Source: Pseudoalteromonas rubra
Lineage (GTDB): Bacteria; Pseudomonadota; Gammaproteobacteria; Enterobacterales; Alteromonadaceae
DNA: 64,000 nt
Direction: 5' to 3'
Assembly: GCF_000967655.1 (NCBI RefSeq)
Contig: NZ_JXYA01000023.1
Span: forward strand, 1-64,000
Part shown: in pieces, positions 55,701 to 63,242 of the stretch
Numbering within the stretch: the first letter of the stretch is position 1
How the letters are laid out: every line of letters starts with the position of its first letter
The notes under the pieces: model-generated
The model's input: only the letters and a program-made list of their open reading frames with translations
Databases searched by the model: none
Told to the model about the DNA's origin: nothing
Translations under genes and position numbers: made by a program

Positions 55701-56816
55701 ATGACCGAAGCAGATGATGTAATTGAAATTGAAAATCAAGATGAGCTTGAGTTGACAGCACACCCACACCAAATGGGTACTGACACTCAAATACGGATTG
55801 CTAAAGAACAATCTAGCATCTTTGAGCTGCTTCGTAAGGAAAGTCGAGGTGATCTTGTTCTTGCTCCAGACTTTCAGCGAAAAAATGTCTGGGATAGAAA
55901 GCATCAATCTGAGTTGATCGAATCAATTTTGATGGGGATTCCCATTCCGTTGATTTACTTATTTGAAGATGAAGAAGGTGTTAGGCAAATTATTGATGGT
56001 AAGCAAAGAATTACAGCCTTAAAGCAGTTTAAAAACAACAAATTTACGCTTACAAACCTTTCGATGTTGCCAGACCTAAAAGGAAAGAAGTTCGATGATA
56101 TTCCTCCGATACTTCAAGCTAAGTTAGAAGATTACCAATTACATTCTTATGTGATACAGCCTCCAACTCCTGAGTATGTGAAGTTCAATATTTTTGAACG
56201 CGTTAATCGGGGGGGGATTAACTTAAACAAGCAAGAAATGCGCCACGCCCTGTACCAAGGGAAGGCAACAACTCTGATACAAGAGTTAGCTGAAAGCCAG
56301 CAGTTTAAGTTAGCCACGGGAAATGGCGTGAAACCAAATCGAATGCGTGACAGATATTTAGTGTTGAGATTTGTAGCTTTTTACTTGTTAATTACAAACC
56401 AGTTTACAGACTCATCTGTTCAGTACCGTTCTGATGTTGATTCTTTTTTAGCATCGGTGATGAAGTATATAAACACCAAAGCATCTGCACAGTTAATTGA
56501 GCACGCTAAATCTGTCTGCTTATACGGAATGGAAAGTGTTTATCAAGTTTTAGGTGATGAAGCATTTCGCTTTAAGCCTAAAGCTGGAGGAAATAAACGC
56601 CCTGTCAATATGGGACTATTTGAGATGCTGGTTTTCGCTTTCTGCTACGTACAACCAGATCAACTTGATCACTCAAAAGCTAAATCCCTTGTGGATACCT
56701 ATAAGCAAAACGTAGATGATGAAGGGCTTTTTTCTGGCTCAATTGATACATCAGAAAATGTAAGAGCTAGGTTTGATACCGCTCAAAAAATCGCACAAGG
56801 ACTTAAGAATGCTTAA
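55701..56816 (+). CDS. DUF262 domain protein (GmrS/ParB-like)
   Basis: A 371-residue protein with a DUF262 domain (about 35-250): LVLAPDFQRKNVWDRKHQSE, SILMGIPIPLIYLFED and the nucleotide-site motif IIDGKQRITALKQF. DUF262 usually forms the NTP-binding half of GmrSD restriction enzymes with DUF1524 as the nuclease half; here the nuclease half is absent. It overlaps the AAA ATPase gene by eight bases. The three genes here are much richer in AT than the flanks, a sign of transfer. Defence role inferred from domain and context. Confidence 0.85.
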   Translation: MTEADDVIEIENQDELELTAHPHQMGTDTQIRIAKEQSSIFELLRKESRGDLVLAPDFQRKNVWDRKHQSELIESILMGIPIPLIYLFEDEEGVRQIIDGKQRITALKQFKNNKFTLTNLSMLPDLKGKKFDDIPPILQAKLEDYQLHSYVIQPPTPEYVKFNIFERVNRGGINLNKQEMRHALYQGKATTLIQELAESQQFKLATGNGVKPNRMRDRYLVLRFVAFYLLITNQFTDSSVQYRSDVDSFLASVMKYINTKASAQLIEHAKSVCLYGMESVYQVLGDEAFRFKPKAGGNKRPVNMGLFEMLVFAFCYVQPDQLDHSKAKSLVDTYKQNVDDEGLFSGSIDTSENVRARFDTAQKIAQGLKNA

Positions 56817-57858
56817 GCAACTTGATATCAAAAACCTGAAAAGTATTGATAAAACAAGTTTAAAACTTGCTCCGTTAACTCTTTTGACAGGAGCAAACTC
56901 TTCTGGCAAATCAACAGCTATCCAAGCTTTGATGTTACTCATAAAAAATAGCCAAGCCAGCAACCGTTACAGTATGGAAGAACTCATTCGATACCTTAGT
57001 GACTTTGCAGTGATTCGTAACAAGAAGAACAACGCTAAGTCGATTGAACTAACCGTAATTGACACCGAAAACACAAGTCATTTTTTAAAGTTAACGTCAG
57101 AGGGTATTGAAAAATCAACGCAGCTTCCTTACCTATACGAACTGGAAGAAAGCGCACAGGGTGCAGAGCTTTTGTACCTAAATGCTAACCGAATAGGTGC
57201 TCAAGATCTAGTACAAGTATCGGAGCGAAAAGTGGGTAACTTGGGTGAATATCTATTTTCAAGTTTCGACAAAATAAAAGGCAGAAAGTTACCTGATTCA
57301 CTACTCAGGTTTGAAGGCTCTAAAACTATCTCATATCAGCTTAGTCAATGGTTGAGCTTTATTGCTGGCTCTCAAATTGAGCTTATTACGGAGAAACTTA
57401 GTGACCAAGTAAAAGTTTCGTTTAGTGTTAAGGACCTTGATACCAATGTTTCTCCATTTAACCTTGGGGCAGGAATGAGCTACATAGCCAAGGTCATAAT
57501 AATATGTTTAATGGGGAAAGAAGGTGATCTGATTCTGTTGGAAAACCCAGAAGTTCAGTTGCATCCTAAAGCCCAAGCTCGGTTAGGAGTGTTTTTGTCG
57601 TATATAGCGAGTAGTGGTATTCAGTTGATTGTTGAGACTCATTGTGAGCATTTAATAAACAAAATAGTTTATGAAGTATATCAAGACCATATTCAAAGTG
57701 ATGATGTCGTCATTCATTATAAAAGTGATGTTGGTAGTGATTTTGAAACCATACTGATAGATGAAAACGGAGAGTTCAACAATATTGAGGGTGATATCAT
57801 AGGTTTTCCAACTGGTTTCTTTGATGCCACGCTTTCTGATTTAATGAATATGAGGTAA
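56809..57858 (+). CDS. AAA ATPase (SMC/OLD-like, DUF3696 type)
   Basis: A 349-residue ATPase starting MLKQLDIKNLKSIDKTSLKL, the typical edge strand of AAA15/21 and DUF3696 proteins. Walker A is LLTGANSSGKST, Walker B LILLENPEVQLHP, and the H-loop LIVETHCEHLI. Signature-like region NLGAGMSYIAKV. No TOPRIM nuclease domain follows, unlike in OLD proteins. ATG 56809 overlaps the end of the DUF262 gene, and the next gene starts three bases after its stop. Likely the motor or sensor of a three-gene system. Confidence 0.88.
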   Translation: MLKQLDIKNLKSIDKTSLKLAPLTLLTGANSSGKSTAIQALMLLIKNSQASNRYSMEELIRYLSDFAVIRNKKNNAKSIELTVIDTENTSHFLKLTSEGIEKSTQLPYLYELEESAQGAELLYLNANRIGAQDLVQVSERKVGNLGEYLFSSFDKIKGRKLPDSLLRFEGSKTISYQLSQWLSFIAGSQIELITEKLSDQVKVSFSVKDLDTNVSPFNLGAGMSYIAKVIIICLMGKEGDLILLENPEVQLHPKAQARLGVFLSYIASSGIQLIVETHCEHLINKIVYEVYQDHIQSDDVVIHYKSDVGSDFETILIDENGEFNNIEGDIIGFPTGFFDATLSDLMNMR

Positions 57859-57861
57859 CTG

Positions 57862-58611
57862 ATGACTGAAAAAATGGTTCTCAGTACCTCACTGTTGTTG
57901 GCCTATGAAAACATTGCTTTTGAGCCTCGCAAGTATCAAAAGAAATACAAAAGGTTAATGAAGCTAATCTCACTTCCATACAAAACTAATAAAAAGCAAC
58001 TCATTGAAGCGCAAGAAAAAGGGTTGAACCAGTCTGTTTTTGACAGGTTAATGCCCCAGCTTCAGCATCAAGTCGATCGTGATGACTCATTGGAAGTGTT
58101 AGCATCAAAAACGAGCTTGAAAGTTATTTTGACTGAGGACGAAAAAGCAACTTTACCCTATGTACATTATCGTTCCTCATTTATTGCAAACCAAATAACG
58201 GTCTCTGTTTCACCAACTGAAAGCAGAGGTGAGTTCATTAAGTACCTTCAAATACTCTGTTCTTCCGCTACGAGAGTGACAATCTGCGACAATTATCTAG
58301 CCCAAGGCTGGGATAACACTCAAAGTCTGTTTCGAGCAGTTTTACCTAGGCACAAACTAGCTATTGAGTTTGTTGAAACGCCAGACTTGTTAGGTATTGT
58401 AAAAAATAGCGTCAAAGTGACTGACGAATTCGTCAAATCTGTTTGCCCAGAGTGGACGACCTCTGTGAGTGCTCTTTATAGTGGCTCTCACGACAGATAC
58501 TTGTTAATAGAATCTCCTCAAGGAAAAATTGAAGTAATGATTTCTAGTGGGTTCGACCATATCTGGAAAGCTAACCCTAAAGAAATAACCTGTGTGATCA
58601 GAGAAAAATAA
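57862..58611 (+). CDS. Possible PLD-like effector of the DUF262-AAA operon
   Basis: A 249-residue protein of no firmly recognised family. The second half has features of a phospholipase D-like fold: a strand RVTICDNYLAQG (138-149), then SHDRYLLIE (209-217) and MISSGFDHIW (226-235). His210-Asp211-Arg212 takes the place of the HxK of true PLD enzymes, and the later D at 232 is kept, so catalysis is uncertain. The N-terminal part is basic and helical. Last gene of the AT-rich operon; the effector role is a guess from position. Confidence 0.6.
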   Translation: MTEKMVLSTSLLLAYENIAFEPRKYQKKYKRLMKLISLPYKTNKKQLIEAQEKGLNQSVFDRLMPQLQHQVDRDDSLEVLASKTSLKVILTEDEKATLPYVHYRSSFIANQITVSVSPTESRGEFIKYLQILCSSATRVTICDNYLAQGWDNTQSLFRAVLPRHKLAIEFVETPDLLGIVKNSVKVTDEFVKSVCPEWTTSVSALYSGSHDRYLLIESPQGKIEVMISSGFDHIWKANPKEITCVIREK

Positions 58612-58620
58612 ATAGAGTAA

Positions 58621-58845
58621 ATGTTGGTTATGACAGATGCAGCACAAGAAAAAATATTTCAAAACGACATCCTCAACTAAATGCAGTCTCAAGGCTGGTT
58701 ACTAGGCGAGTCGAACAAGTACAACAAAGAGTTGGCACTTTGCACTTAAGATGTGACCGCTTTTGCTAAAGCTACACAACCTGAGCAATGGGATAAATTA
58801 GCACAACACTTCCCAGGTACTGATCGTAATCCAAACGGAGGGTGT
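58621..58845 (+). pseudogene. hsdR 5' remnant (type I restriction subunit R)
   Basis: One frame reads MTDAAQEKIFQNDILN, stop, MQSQGWLLGESNKYNKELAL, CT, stop, DVTAFAKATQPEQWDKLAQ, HFPGTDRNPN. This matches the conserved N-terminus of HsdR proteins (EKIFQNDIL, GWLLG..KYN.ELAL, TQPEQW.K). Two in-frame stops (58678-58680 and one after LCT) and loss of everything downstream show that it is dead. It begins ten bases after the stop of the PLD-like gene. Confidence 0.78.
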
Positions 58846-58851
58846 TCAATA

Positions 58852-58940
58852 CCAAGCATGCCTGTCCGCATACCCAGCCGGTGACTTCGCAGCTTCACCC
58901 ACAAAGTGCAGACCCAGTGCTGTTTTAGGCCCAAAACCAC
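58852..58940 (-). pseudogene. Degenerate copy of the 3' end of the HI0933-type flavoprotein gene
   Basis: The minus strand reads KTALGLHFVGEA, then a shortened PAGYADRHAW, corresponding to KAPGLYFIGEV...YAW at the C-terminus of the intact flavoprotein at 61686-62873. At DNA level ATGCCTGTCCGCATACCCAGCC and later AAAGTGCAGACCCAGTGCT align with the start of the intact copy's 3' region. About 50 bases are missing between CCCAGCC repeats, as expected for slippage. Same orientation as the intact gene. Confidence 0.65.
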
Positions 58941-59022
58941 ACTATCTACCTTGCTAAATTGCTTTTAGATAAAATAACTTTAGACTGTGCAGTAAGTTAC
59001 GAATTATCCGACAGGTAACACT

Positions 59023-60051
59023 ATGATCCACGATTTTAAACTAGAAAACTACGGCCCCATCGTCAGTGCTCAGGGCCAGGGACTGGGGAAGATCAACCTG
59101 ATCCTGGGCGAAAACAGTACGGGTAAAACCTTTTTGCTGAAAGCGCTGTACAGTGCCATTCGCAGCCATGAAGAGGCCAATAAAGGCAATAGTTATCAGG
59201 ACTTTGCTGAAGTGCTGAGCGAAAAGCTCTACTGGACGTTTCAGGTAGATAAAATCGGCGACATAGTGACCAAAGGCGACAGTAAGCGCCTGATGACCTG
59301 TATTTCTTTGGCAGACAACAGTTCTCTGATGTTCGGATTTGGTAAAGACACCACCAAAAAGGTCAGCCCAACGCATAATAACCTGTCGCAACGCAGTTCT
59401 AACTCGGTCTTTTTGCCGCCCAAAGAAGTGCTGTCTTTGATGGATGTAATTTATAAGACCACAGAAATTGACAAGATCTTTGGCTTCGATGCCACTTACT
59501 CTGATCTGGTCGCGGCATTAAAAATTCCCACACAAAGAGGACGTAATCATTCAGCGTTTGCCGACTCCCGGCAACGGCTGGAAAACGTATTTTCCGGCAA
59601 GGTTGAATTTGACGGTAAAAGTAACAGCTGGGTGTATAAAAAAGGCAACACCAAATTCTCCATAATGGCCGCCGCAGAAGGTGTGAAGAAAATCGCGATT
59701 CTGGATACCTTACTGGGCAATCGGTTTTTAGACCGCGACTCGATTGTGTTTATTGACGAGCCTGAGTCTGCCTTGCATCCCACCGCCATCATTGAATTGC
59801 TGGATATTATCTCTGTGCTTGCGCAGGCTGGGATCCAGTTTTTCCTTGCTACGCATTCTTATTATGTGATTAAAAAACTGGTTTTGATTGCGCAGGCACA
59901 TCAGATGCCAATCCCAACATTTATGGCCAACGCCACAGATGGCACCTGGCAACAATCTTGTTTGCTGAAAGATGGTTTGCCAGACAATGAAATCATCAAC
60001 GAGTCGGTTCGCTTATTTGAAGCTGAGTTTGAGGGAGTTCAGTCGGTATGA
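59023..60051 (+). CDS. AAA ATPase (AAA15/21, OLD-like without TOPRIM)
   Basis: A 342-residue SMC/ABC-like ATPase: start MIHDFKLENYGPIVSAQGQG, Walker A LILGENSTGKT, signature region FSIMAAAEGVKK, Walker B IVFIDEPESALHP and H-loop FFLATHSYYVI. It ends soon after the ATPase core, so it has no TOPRIM or other nuclease domain of its own. Its stop overlaps the start of the next gene (ATGA), implying coupling with the possible nuclease. Such pairs are common in anti-phage systems; the exact system is not recognised. Confidence 0.87.
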   Translation: MIHDFKLENYGPIVSAQGQGLGKINLILGENSTGKTFLLKALYSAIRSHEEANKGNSYQDFAEVLSEKLYWTFQVDKIGDIVTKGDSKRLMTCISLADNSSLMFGFGKDTTKKVSPTHNNLSQRSSNSVFLPPKEVLSLMDVIYKTTEIDKIFGFDATYSDLVAALKIPTQRGRNHSAFADSRQRLENVFSGKVEFDGKSNSWVYKKGNTKFSIMAAAEGVKKIAILDTLLGNRFLDRDSIVFIDEPESALHPTAIIELLDIISVLAQAGIQFFLATHSYYVIKKLVLIAQAHQMPIPTFMANATDGTWQQSCLLKDGLPDNEIINESVRLFEAEFEGVQSV

Positions 60052-60551
60052 TCAGGATTTCCGAATCCGGTGTGGAATTTGGCGACTTTACAGCAGATGA
60101 CTGCTACCAGATAGAGCATTCTCAGGGTCACAAATCTCTGGGGAACGGCTTTAAAATGGTTGAATTTACTTATCTCTGCGAACAAAAACTGTTTGTTGTA
60201 GAAGCAAAATCCTCCATTCCAAAAGCCTCAAGCCAACCAGATTATGACAATTACTGGGCAGAGATCCTCGAAAAATTTGAAAACGCGCTGTTATTACAAG
60301 TGATGGCCTATCTGAAAAGAAACCCGGACGCAGAGCAAGAGCTGCCGGCTAACCATAAAGCGATGGACTGGCAGCACACATCCTTGCAGTTACGGCTGGT
60401 GATCCCTAAGGTCCCAACTCAATTTTTACCCCCACTCACAGAAAAGTTCAGACAGAGTTTGAAACGACTAAAAACGCTCTGGTGTATCCGCGATAGCCAT
60501 ATCTTTGTATTAAATGAAGACAAGGCACGCAGCGAAGGGTTACTGGTATAA
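60048..60551 (+). CDS. Possible PD-(D/E)xK-type nuclease partner of the AAA ATPase
   Basis: A 167-residue protein without a recognised family. Near the N-terminus, KMVEFTYLCEQKLFVVEAKSS carries an ExK (Glu52, Lys54) at the end of a hydrophobic strand and an acidic Glu39 on the strand before, the pattern of a PD-(D/E)xK core. The remainder is mixed helix and strand, with LQLRLVIPK as a possible third strand. Translationally coupled to the AAA gene upstream and directly abutting the Fic gene downstream. Nuclease activity is a motif-based inference. Confidence 0.6.
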   Translation: MIRISESGVEFGDFTADDCYQIEHSQGHKSLGNGFKMVEFTYLCEQKLFVVEAKSSIPKASSQPDYDNYWAEILEKFENALLLQVMAYLKRNPDAEQELPANHKAMDWQHTSLQLRLVIPKVPTQFLPPLTEKFRQSLKRLKTLWCIRDSHIFVLNEDKARSEGLLV

Positions 60552-61643
60552 ATGAGTAAACGCTACACGCCCCCTTTTACGCTCACGGCAAACATCGTCA
60601 ACCTGATAGCGTCGGTGAGTGAGCAACTTGGTCGCTTAAAAGCGATTGAGCAGCGCAACGCGCTCAGGCTCAGGCGTATTAACCGCATTAAAACCATTCA
60701 GGGTTCATTAGCAATTGAAGGAAACACGCTGAGCGAAGCCCAGATCACCGCTATTTTGGCTGGTAAGCCAGTTATTGCGCCGCCCAAAGATATTTTAGAG
60801 GCAAAAAATGCGATAGCGGCTTATGAGTATTTCGACCAGTGGGATCCCCTCAATCACGCACATTTATTGCAGGCTCATGCTGTGCTCATGCAGGGCCTGA
60901 TTGGTGATGCCGGGCAATACCGAAAAGGCAATGTAGGCGTAATGAAAGGCGACCAGGTTGTTCACATGGCCCCTCAGGCCGACAGGGTCCCGGGCCTGAT
61001 GACTGAGCTATTTGATTGGCTTGACAACACCGACCAACATCCTTTAATTCAAAGCTGTGTGTTTCACTATGAGTTTGAGTTTATTCATCCATTTAGTGAT
61101 GGCAACGGCCGCATGGGCAGACTGTGGCAAACGTTAATTCTGAGCAAATGGCACGATACACTCGGCCAGCTCCCGGTAGAAAGCATTATCCATCATCACC
61201 AGGAAGCCTACTATCAGGCAATCAATCAAAGTAACCTAGCAACCGACTCGGCCCCATTTATAGAGTTTATGCTGCAAGTGATCCTGGAAACACTCAGCGC
61301 ACATGATACCCCTCATGATACCCCTCATGATACCCCTCATGATACCCCTCATGATACCCCTCATGATACCCCTCATGATACCCGCGAGATTAGCTTACAG
61401 GTAACACCTCAGGTCAAGCGGCTTTTGTTGTTGCTGGCAAAGCATGAGGTGCCGCAAGACAGAAATACTTTGCAACAGGCCCTGTTGCTGAAAGATCGCA
61501 AGTCTTTTCAGGCTGGTTACCTCAAACCCGCACTCCTGCACGGGCTGATAGAAATGACGTTACCAGATAAACCCACCAGCCGTTTGCAACAATACAGGCT
61601 CAGTCAGGCTGGCAAAGCGCTGGTCGATACCTGGCACGCCTGA
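60552..61643 (+). CDS. Fic family protein with tandem HDTP repeats
   Basis: A 363-residue Fic protein. The active-site loop HPFSDGNGRMGR (His179) is intact, so it should transfer AMP or another nucleotide monophosphate to a protein target. An inhibitory-helix motif SLAIEGN (52-58) precedes it, as in self-inhibited class II Fic proteins. Residues 251-278 are six HDTP units and one HDTR, encoded by a 12-base tandem repeat, linking the Fic core to a C-terminal winged-helix-like domain. The gene starts right after the stop of the possible nuclease. Toxin, regulator of the AAA pair or independent enzyme are all possible. Confidence 0.9.
   Translation: MSKRYTPPFTLTANIVNLIASVSEQLGRLKAIEQRNALRLRRINRIKTIQGSLAIEGNTLSEAQITAILAGKPVIAPPKDILEAKNAIAAYEYFDQWDPLNHAHLLQAHAVLMQGLIGDAGQYRKGNVGVMKGDQVVHMAPQADRVPGLMTELFDWLDNTDQHPLIQSCVFHYEFEFIHPFSDGNGRMGRLWQTLILSKWHDTLGQLPVESIIHHHQEAYYQAINQSNLATDSAPFIEFMLQVILETLSAHDTPHDTPHDTPHDTPHDTPHDTPHDTREISLQVTPQVKRLLLLLAKHEVPQDRNTLQQALLLKDRKSFQAGYLKPALLHGLIEMTLPDKPTSRLQQYRLSQAGKALVDTWHA
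61302..61385 (+). repeat. 12-bp tandem repeat inside the Fic gene
   Basis: Six exact copies of CATGATACCCCT (61302-61373) and a seventh ending CGC (61374-61385). The unit is a multiple of three, so copy-number change would alter linker length without frameshift. Each unit encodes His-Asp-Thr-Pro. Confidence 0.97.
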
Positions 61644-61685
61644 AAGGCGCTGGCCTTGCAGCCTCCCTTATTGTTTCTTCATACC

Positions 61686-62873
61686 CTAACACGCCTGTCC
61701 GCATGCCCAGCCGCAGCTCCAGGCGTATTGGAAGTTGTAGCCACCCAGCCAGCCGGTGACGTCGGTGACTTCGCCGATAAAGTACAGGCCCGGGGCCTTT
61801 TTGGCTTCGAAGGTTTTGGAGCTGAGTTCGTCGGTGTCGACGCCGCCTAAGGTAACCTCAGCGGTGCGGTAGCCCTCTGTGCCATTGGGTTTGATGTGCC
61901 AGTGGTGCAGCGCGTGGGCCAGCGTTTCGATTTCGCTGTGGCTGAGCTGGTTGGCATTTTTATCCGGGACGGTTTGCTCGCTGATCAAGACCTCGACAAA
62001 ACGCTTAGGTAACACTGTACTAAGTAAGTTTTTCAGAGACTTACTGCCTTGCTCCTGACGCCAGTCGTGCAATTGTGCCTGCATATCAACCTCTGGCAAC
62101 AGGTTCACAATCACGCCCTGCCCGGCACGCCAGAACGAGGAGATCTGCAAAATTGCCGGGCCCGAGAGGCCACGATGGGTAAACAGCAGGTTTTCTTTGA
62201 AGCGGGTGCCGTCTTCGCTATGTGCTGTGCAGGGTAAACTGACGCCGGCCAGGCCATCAAAGCGGGCTTTGTCGTGGTCGTGCAAAGTAAAGGGCACCAG
62301 CGCTGCCATAGTCGGTAGCACTTTCAGGCCAAACTGCTCGGCAATTTTGTAGCCAATGGGGGTGGCACCCAGTTTGGGCATAGTCAGGCCACCTGCGGCC
62401 ACCACCAGAGACTCACAACTGAATACCTGCTCTGAGGTGGTAACAAGGTAGCCTCCGTCCTCAGTGCGCTCTACCTTAATGACTTCGTTACGCAGAAACA
62501 GCTCTACCCCGGCCCACTCGCATTCGGTTAGCAAGATATCAACTATGTCCTGCGCGCTGTTATCACAAAACAGCTGCCCCAGGGTTTTATGATGATAAGC
62601 CAGGCCGTGGCGGTCCACCAGCTCAATAAAGTCGTGCTGGGTATAGCGGCTCAGGCAGGACTTCACAAAATGCGGGTTTGCGCATAAATAATTCTGTGGT
62701 GTGGCACCCTCATTGGTAAAATTGCAACGACCACCGCCGCTAATGAGTATTTTTCGGCCAGCTTTTTTGCCCATATCGACCACCGCCACACTGCGGCCCC
62801 GATACCCGGCCTGTGCCGCGCACATCAGGCCAGCCGCGCCCGCGCCGATGATCACCACATCAAAGTTCAACAT
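61686..62873 (-). CDS. HI0933/YhiN-family NAD(P)/FAD-dependent oxidoreductase
   Basis: A 395-residue flavoprotein. The N-terminal Rossmann motif VVIIGAGAAGLMCA binds FAD; other family marks are GRKILISGGGRCNFTNEG, VVAAGGLTMPKLGATPIGY and the C-terminal GLYFIGEVTDVTGWLGGYNF followed by QYAWSCGWACGQ. The physiological reaction of HI0933 proteins is not established. A degenerate copy of its last 100 bases lies at 58852-58940, on the far side of the AAA-nuclease-Fic operon, suggesting that this gene's 3' end is an insertion point. Confidence 0.93.
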   Translation of the reverse strand: MLNFDVVIIGAGAAGLMCAAQAGYRGRSVAVVDMGKKAGRKILISGGGRCNFTNEGATPQNYLCANPHFVKSCLSRYTQHDFIELVDRHGLAYHHKTLGQLFCDNSAQDIVDILLTECEWAGVELFLRNEVIKVERTEDGGYLVTTSEQVFSCESLVVAAGGLTMPKLGATPIGYKIAEQFGLKVLPTMAALVPFTLHDHDKARFDGLAGVSLPCTAHSEDGTRFKENLLFTHRGLSGPAILQISSFWRAGQGVIVNLLPEVDMQAQLHDWRQEQGSKSLKNLLSTVLPKRFVEVLISEQTVPDKNANQLSHSEIETLAHALHHWHIKPNGTEGYRTAEVTLGGVDTDELSSKTFEAKKAPGLYFIGEVTDVTGWLGGYNFQYAWSCGWACGQAC

Positions 62874-63242
62874 TGTATATTGTGTCCTGAAAAAGTTATG
62901 CGCTTATTATATCAACTTATGCCCTGGAGGTGGAGTAATGCGATTATTTAGCAAACAAAGGCACATAAATTTATCACAAGTAGTAATAAAATATTAACCA
63001 TTTACAATCATTTACAATACTAACTAAATCATACCTCACCCTGTAACAAAGAATAATTATGCAATAAAAACAACAGATTATTGCAATAAACGAACTATCT
63101 AGCCATCCGCTTATAACTAAAACAATAGTGTAAATAACAAAACAGCACTTTAAATACTTTAACCAACTCTTTACCTTCGATAACCATCTGCTTGCACACG
63201 CAAACAGAACAACAACAAGTAAGAAACTAGGGAATTCTAAGA
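62874..63242. other. Divergent AT-rich intergenic region, flavoprotein/subtilase
   Basis: About 370 bases, very AT-rich in the centre, carrying promoters for both neighbours. No terminator, RNA gene or clear operator was recognised. Confidence 0.35.

Noticed and set aside
58746..58940. Small minus-strand gene of 64 codons
   Set aside because: The better reading is two remnants, an hsdR 5' end on plus and a degenerate flavoprotein 3' end on minus in another frame.
61302..61385. Possible CRISPR array because of regular short repeats
   Set aside because: The repeats are contiguous 12-base units with no spacers and lie in frame inside the Fic gene.
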